A stretch of 64,000 bases of DNA, taken from the NCBI RefSeq assembly GCF_050948175.1, contig NC_135194.1, forward strand, positions 9,788,033 to 9,852,032, in the 5' to 3' direction. The position numbers and the translations under genes are program-made. The DNA is from Xylocopa sonorina. Taxonomy: Eukaryota; Arthropoda; Insecta; Hymenoptera; Apidae. This document shows, piece by piece, positions 60,239 through 64,000 of the stretch (positions within the stretch are counted from its first letter, which is position 1; each line of letters starts with the position of its first letter). Below the pieces are notes generated by a model. That model did no database searches, was not told where the DNA came from, and saw only the letters and a list, made by a program, of their open reading frames with translations.

Positions 60239-62050
60239 GATCCTCCTTCTAATACACTCGCTTACCCATCAAAACACCCCATAAAACTCGACGCGACTCG
60301 GTTTCTAACAATAGAGCACCGGAGGTGTCCCCTGCCGTGGCTAACCATTCTCGAGTTAGTCGTCCCGCGCGAACAAAAGATCCCAAGGAGAGAAACAAAA
60401 CCCGTGGCAAAGGAAGAAAGAGAAAGAAAGAGAGATCGAGGAGAAGGTAGCCGGGAAGAGGGACGAAGTAAGACCGGCGAAGAACGCGGGGACTGAAAAA
60501 CCCGCTCCGGCTTGGGGTGGCCAGGCAGAGAGGAACGGCGTGCACCGCCGTGCGACTCATGCACGCTCGATTAAACGTGCATTCACGATCGATCAAAGGT
60601 CGATCGAAGTCGACCACGAACTGAAAACAGTAGTCACGAGAGGAGCGCGGAGGCCTCGGAAACTATTTGCTCGCCTCTGTAAATACCTGGCTGGAGAACG
60701 AGCGTAGGGCCAGGAGGAGGGCTCGTTGGGGGCTGTGCAGAGGCGGCAGGCGTGCGCGCCCCCTGCACGCGGCTACGTTACGATCGGGTACCTGGGTAAT
60801 ACGCGGGCACAGCCTCGATTTTTCCTCACCAGGATCACCCGGAATGCGGTACGCCGCTCGGATCGCGCCAATTTCTACGGATTATCGCGCCACCGGACCG
60901 TGCGAACCGAGTCTCCGGCTTCCGGAAGTCCATCCCTCGCAGATTATCGACTTTCACCGAAGATCAACGTGCACGGAGCCTAACGCGAGCTCGTCTCACC
61001 AGCAGATCCACCGATCGCCTGCTGTTTTCGACTTATCGTGCATCGTTCCGGCTCGAGGAAATTAGGAGGAGCACCTCTTGGGTCGAAGGGGTGGCTATAC
61101 GGATAGGCGCTTGTATCTCCCATATTCCATTGATTTCTCAGGTGCACGGTGATTTTCTAGCCTGGTACCTGCCTCGCAGCGATACGGCGAGCGCTGCCAC
61201 TTTGCTTGGGAATTTATTTATCGGCTTCGATCCTGCGTATTTCGGACGGGTTAGAGTTCTGGTAATGGGGAGGTGGAGGCGCGTGTCTTGGCGCACTTAC
61301 GTTATCGTCAGTGAAGTAAATTCGTTGAGATTGTTGGCTAGCCGAGGATTTTGTTGGTCGATTTGGTCGGAAGATGGTTCCGCTAGAGGTGAACAGCTTC
61401 GTACTTAGATCCACGGAAAGGATGATAATTGACAAGATTAATAACAATTAATTCTACGCATTGCAATATGTATTTTACAGTAAAATTTAACAGCGTTCGA
61501 AAATATTTCTCGACGACGCAGCCTGCTCGTATCCGCAACGCGACTCCGATTTCTACAAAATACGATACGATCGTGCCTCGACGCGAGGTCCCCGATGAAT
61601 CCATCGACGGCAAGAAAACGGTCGCGATAGCCGTAACAATGAAAATTCTTCACGCGAAGACAAACCAGCACGGGTCATCGATCGTCCGCGGGACCGACGT
61701 CGGCGTGTTCGCTGCGGACGACGCTGTTCTTCCACGCCAACACCAGCCGTCCCTCCTTCGTCGTAGCCTCCTCAAAAATGTACGCGCTCACAAAGAGGGG
61801 GAGAGAGAAAAAAAAAAAGACAAGAAAGAACGAAAAAAGGAAATCTGTTCGAATCACGATATCGTCGATAATACGCGTGAAGTCCCGCGGGAGCGTTTGA
61901 CGCGCTCGAAAATGACCCACGGGATGCGGTGGGAAGAGAATCGCGCGGGCCACGCTGAAAAGGGGGTGAGAAACAGGGACGGCGGCGCGAAGGGCGAGAA
62001 AGGGAGCCCTAGCCTCGGAAGAGGAAACTACAGGAATCGATAAAAACAAG

Positions 62051-62077
62051 GAGAGGAGGGGGGGGGGTGGGTAGGGG
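62051..62077 (+). other. G-quadruplex-prone run
   Basis: A ten-base G run followed by GGG and GGGG with short loops, within a G-rich, C-poor stretch. Confidence 0.55.
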
Positions 62078-62316
62078 AAAAAAGAGGCACAGCGCTAGGT
62101 GGTTCGTCGGCGGCGGCGATAAAAAATTTATTCGACGATCCGCCGGTGCCGGTGGCGTCGCGATCATGGAAAAAAAACCAGAGGGGGTGAAAAAACGAAG
62201 GAGAAGATAGATAGTCGGCGATATGGGTGTAGAGCATGAACAGGGACGAGGGAGGGGGTTGGGGCCAGCAGCCGTAGAATCAACCGTGCTACCGGAGAAA
62301 TAATAATGTTACGCTG

Positions 62317-62334
62317 TATATATGTATATATATA
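62317..62334. repeat. short TA microsatellite
   Basis: TA units with one G interruption. Confidence 0.7.
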
Positions 62335-62640
62335 GAATACGCCTCTGGATTCCAACGAGACAGACGTTAGGTTACGCGCGTATCCACGTAAATAGGTAGG
62401 TACGTTTCTTGCGCAACTCGTTACGGGATGCACGCGTGATTACTAATTGCAACGATTCTGGACGAGTCGTGACGATCGTATCGTCGCCGGAAATGAGCCT
62501 GTATTCCGTATACCGTGCCGTCCTCTATTCCGTCCCGAGCGGTATTAGCCGAAGAAACGGAAGTCTCCGGCCAAGTTTTTCGGTAGAGCGTCGTTCAGGT
62601 TTACGGAGCGAGTTCCTCGAATCGTGGTAATTAGAAATCG

Positions 62641-64000
62641 CTTTATCAACGCGAGCTTGTCGTTTGATTTGCCTGTATCGCATCTGTTTTCGCACGAGTA
62701 CCGATTGGTTATGTGACGTCTATGAATTTAGAAATGATGTCGAAATAAATTGACTAAGGAATACCTTTGCGAGAAATTAGATCACTGCTAATGATTGAAA
62801 ATCAACGCTCTTTTGGAAATTCGTTACTCGAATATAGTACGTTTATATCTTTGAAAGTAATCTTTGCGAAAGAAAGAAGATTATCTACAGTTTCGTATAA
62901 AATCGAAGGAAAATCGGAAAATTGTATGCTGTCACTTATTTGCGACGCACTGTATTCGTTATTAATTTATAGATCTACTTGAATAATATCCAGGCGCGTA
63001 AACAGGAAATTACAACAAATCCACGAAACGTGCAGACATTTATCAGCGATTCCGCAGGACGATCCGGTGATCGCTGTGATTTTTATTGAGATTCCTTTCA
63101 TCCATCTTGTCGATTGTGGAGATGTAAATGAATAGAGGGTGGGAGGAAATTGAATCGAGAACGACAGGGGGTTAATACTCGGCCCCGGGGCTCGTTCTTG
63201 TCGAATTTATTTAATTGATGAAACGCTGAATGGAAACTGTATTTGGTCAAATGATTTGCTTCTATTTCCCCTCGTAATGGGAACTTCGATTTTTCGTCGG
63301 TGTAAATTGTGTCCCCCGACTACCGGCTGTACGTAACCCGTTTCTAAATGAATGAAGCGGCTCTTCGGCTCGATTTTCGATTGCAACGGGTGTCTGGCCG
63401 AACGGGGCGTTCGTTGGTTTTGTATTTCGACTGTTTTTTAACTATAAAAAGAGAATTACACTTGAGCGAAACGTCATACTTTGATTGAAAAACTGGAAAA
63501 TATAGAATAATTGTTATTAATGGATGATACTATCAATAATGATATGATACAGTAAAATATGAAGAAATTTGCAACTGTATTTTGCAATAATTATATTTCG
63601 ATCGAATTGAAAATTCCAAAGGCAGCTGATAATGAATTTTGACGCATTTTGCAGCGCAGGTTTGAGAACGCGGAGCGAAAAGGGAGCACGCAGGGTGAAA
63701 GAAGGAATCACGCGAGACGCATTGTTCCATTGACTATTTGCGTCTTGATTCGACGAGCTCGCGCAGCTAAATCAAACGAAAATCAATGACCCCTGACAAA
63801 GTCGGCCGTAATTCGTGGGATTTCCAGCGTTCCTCGCGTTGCCATGCCCTCTTTTAATTCGCGATCGATCAAATAGTATCTCGACACGAGTGGAAAAGGG
63901 GTTGAACTTTCGAGAGACAAAATGTAGTTTTATGGACGAACCGGTAATTTAGTCGAAAGGAAAGGAACATCGTCAAGTTTTCTCGAATACTATCAATTTT
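62641..64000. other. AT-rich noncoding DNA
   Basis: Short frames only; nothing recognisable to the window end. Confidence 0.5.

Larger units (their letters stand above)
60250..62640. other. GC-rich noncoding block
   Basis: CpG-dense DNA with chance frames on both strands, the largest being 61429-62043 plus (204 codons, Lys/Arg-rich). A purine-rich stretch lies at about 60408-60442. No recognised domain. It may contain regulatory DNA. Confidence 0.4.

Noticed and set aside
1..64000. tRNA, rRNA, snRNA and CRISPR arrays
   Set aside because: I looked for B-box words (GGTTCGA-type with a matching acceptor stem), common snRNA words and regularly spaced repeats and found none; a covariance search was not possible here.

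Overview
The window looks like eukaryotic nuclear DNA, most likely from an insect and probably a hymenopteran such as a bee. It alternates AT-rich stretches with short CpG-dense GC-rich blocks, has long GA/CT microsatellites, and carries Tc1/mariner-type DNA transposon relics whose ends begin TACAGGGTG. I see no operons, no bacterial-type genes, no rRNA or tRNA, and no CRISPR. The species is an inference; nothing here fixes it.

No recognisable complete protein-coding gene is present. Almost all open frames are short, and the long ones sit in GC-rich blocks where stop codons are rare. The best reading is intergenic or intronic DNA of a large locus. Two short minus-strand stretches are the best exon candidates. 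One is at 43677-43778, a 34-codon phase 1-1 stretch with splice-like borders. The other is at 57257-57511, where an ATG follows a good splice acceptor and encodes a possible signal segment and a five-cysteine tail. A third, weaker one is at 23667-23951 on the plus strand. None could be matched to a family.

Layout: 1-8.2 kb is mixed sequence with a GC block at 2.8-4.1 kb, a recent 241-bp tandem duplication (4281-4763) and an older 143-bp-period duplication (7324-7590). 8.2-16.6 kb is mostly AT-rich, with GC blocks at 10.9-11.5 and 14.7-15.4 kb; the latter has a strong splice-donor-like site. 16.6-17.0 kb holds two tandem units, each with an 88-nt hairpin. 21.4-22.2 kb is a Tc1-like element with both ends and its TA target duplication. 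25.9-32.5 kb is the most regulatory-looking part: GC-rich, with five GA or CT tracts. 36.2-37.4 kb shows strong purine/pyrimidine strand asymmetry that flips sign. 39.6 and 56.0 kb carry two related stem-loops. 40.1-45.5 kb alternates GC blocks and AT DNA and holds the first exon candidate. 46.0 and 55.2-55.7 kb hold transposon relics, the second with recognisable transposase pieces. 50.9-51.1 kb has a cluster of ATGGCGG (YY1/Pho-like) sites. 57.3 kb holds the second exon candidate, and 59.4-64 kb is noncoding with one GC block.

I found no clearly new functional system. The most worthwhile leads are the paired 88-nt hairpins at 16.6-16.9 kb, the two related stem-loops at 39.65 and 56.00 kb, and the two minus-strand exon candidates.
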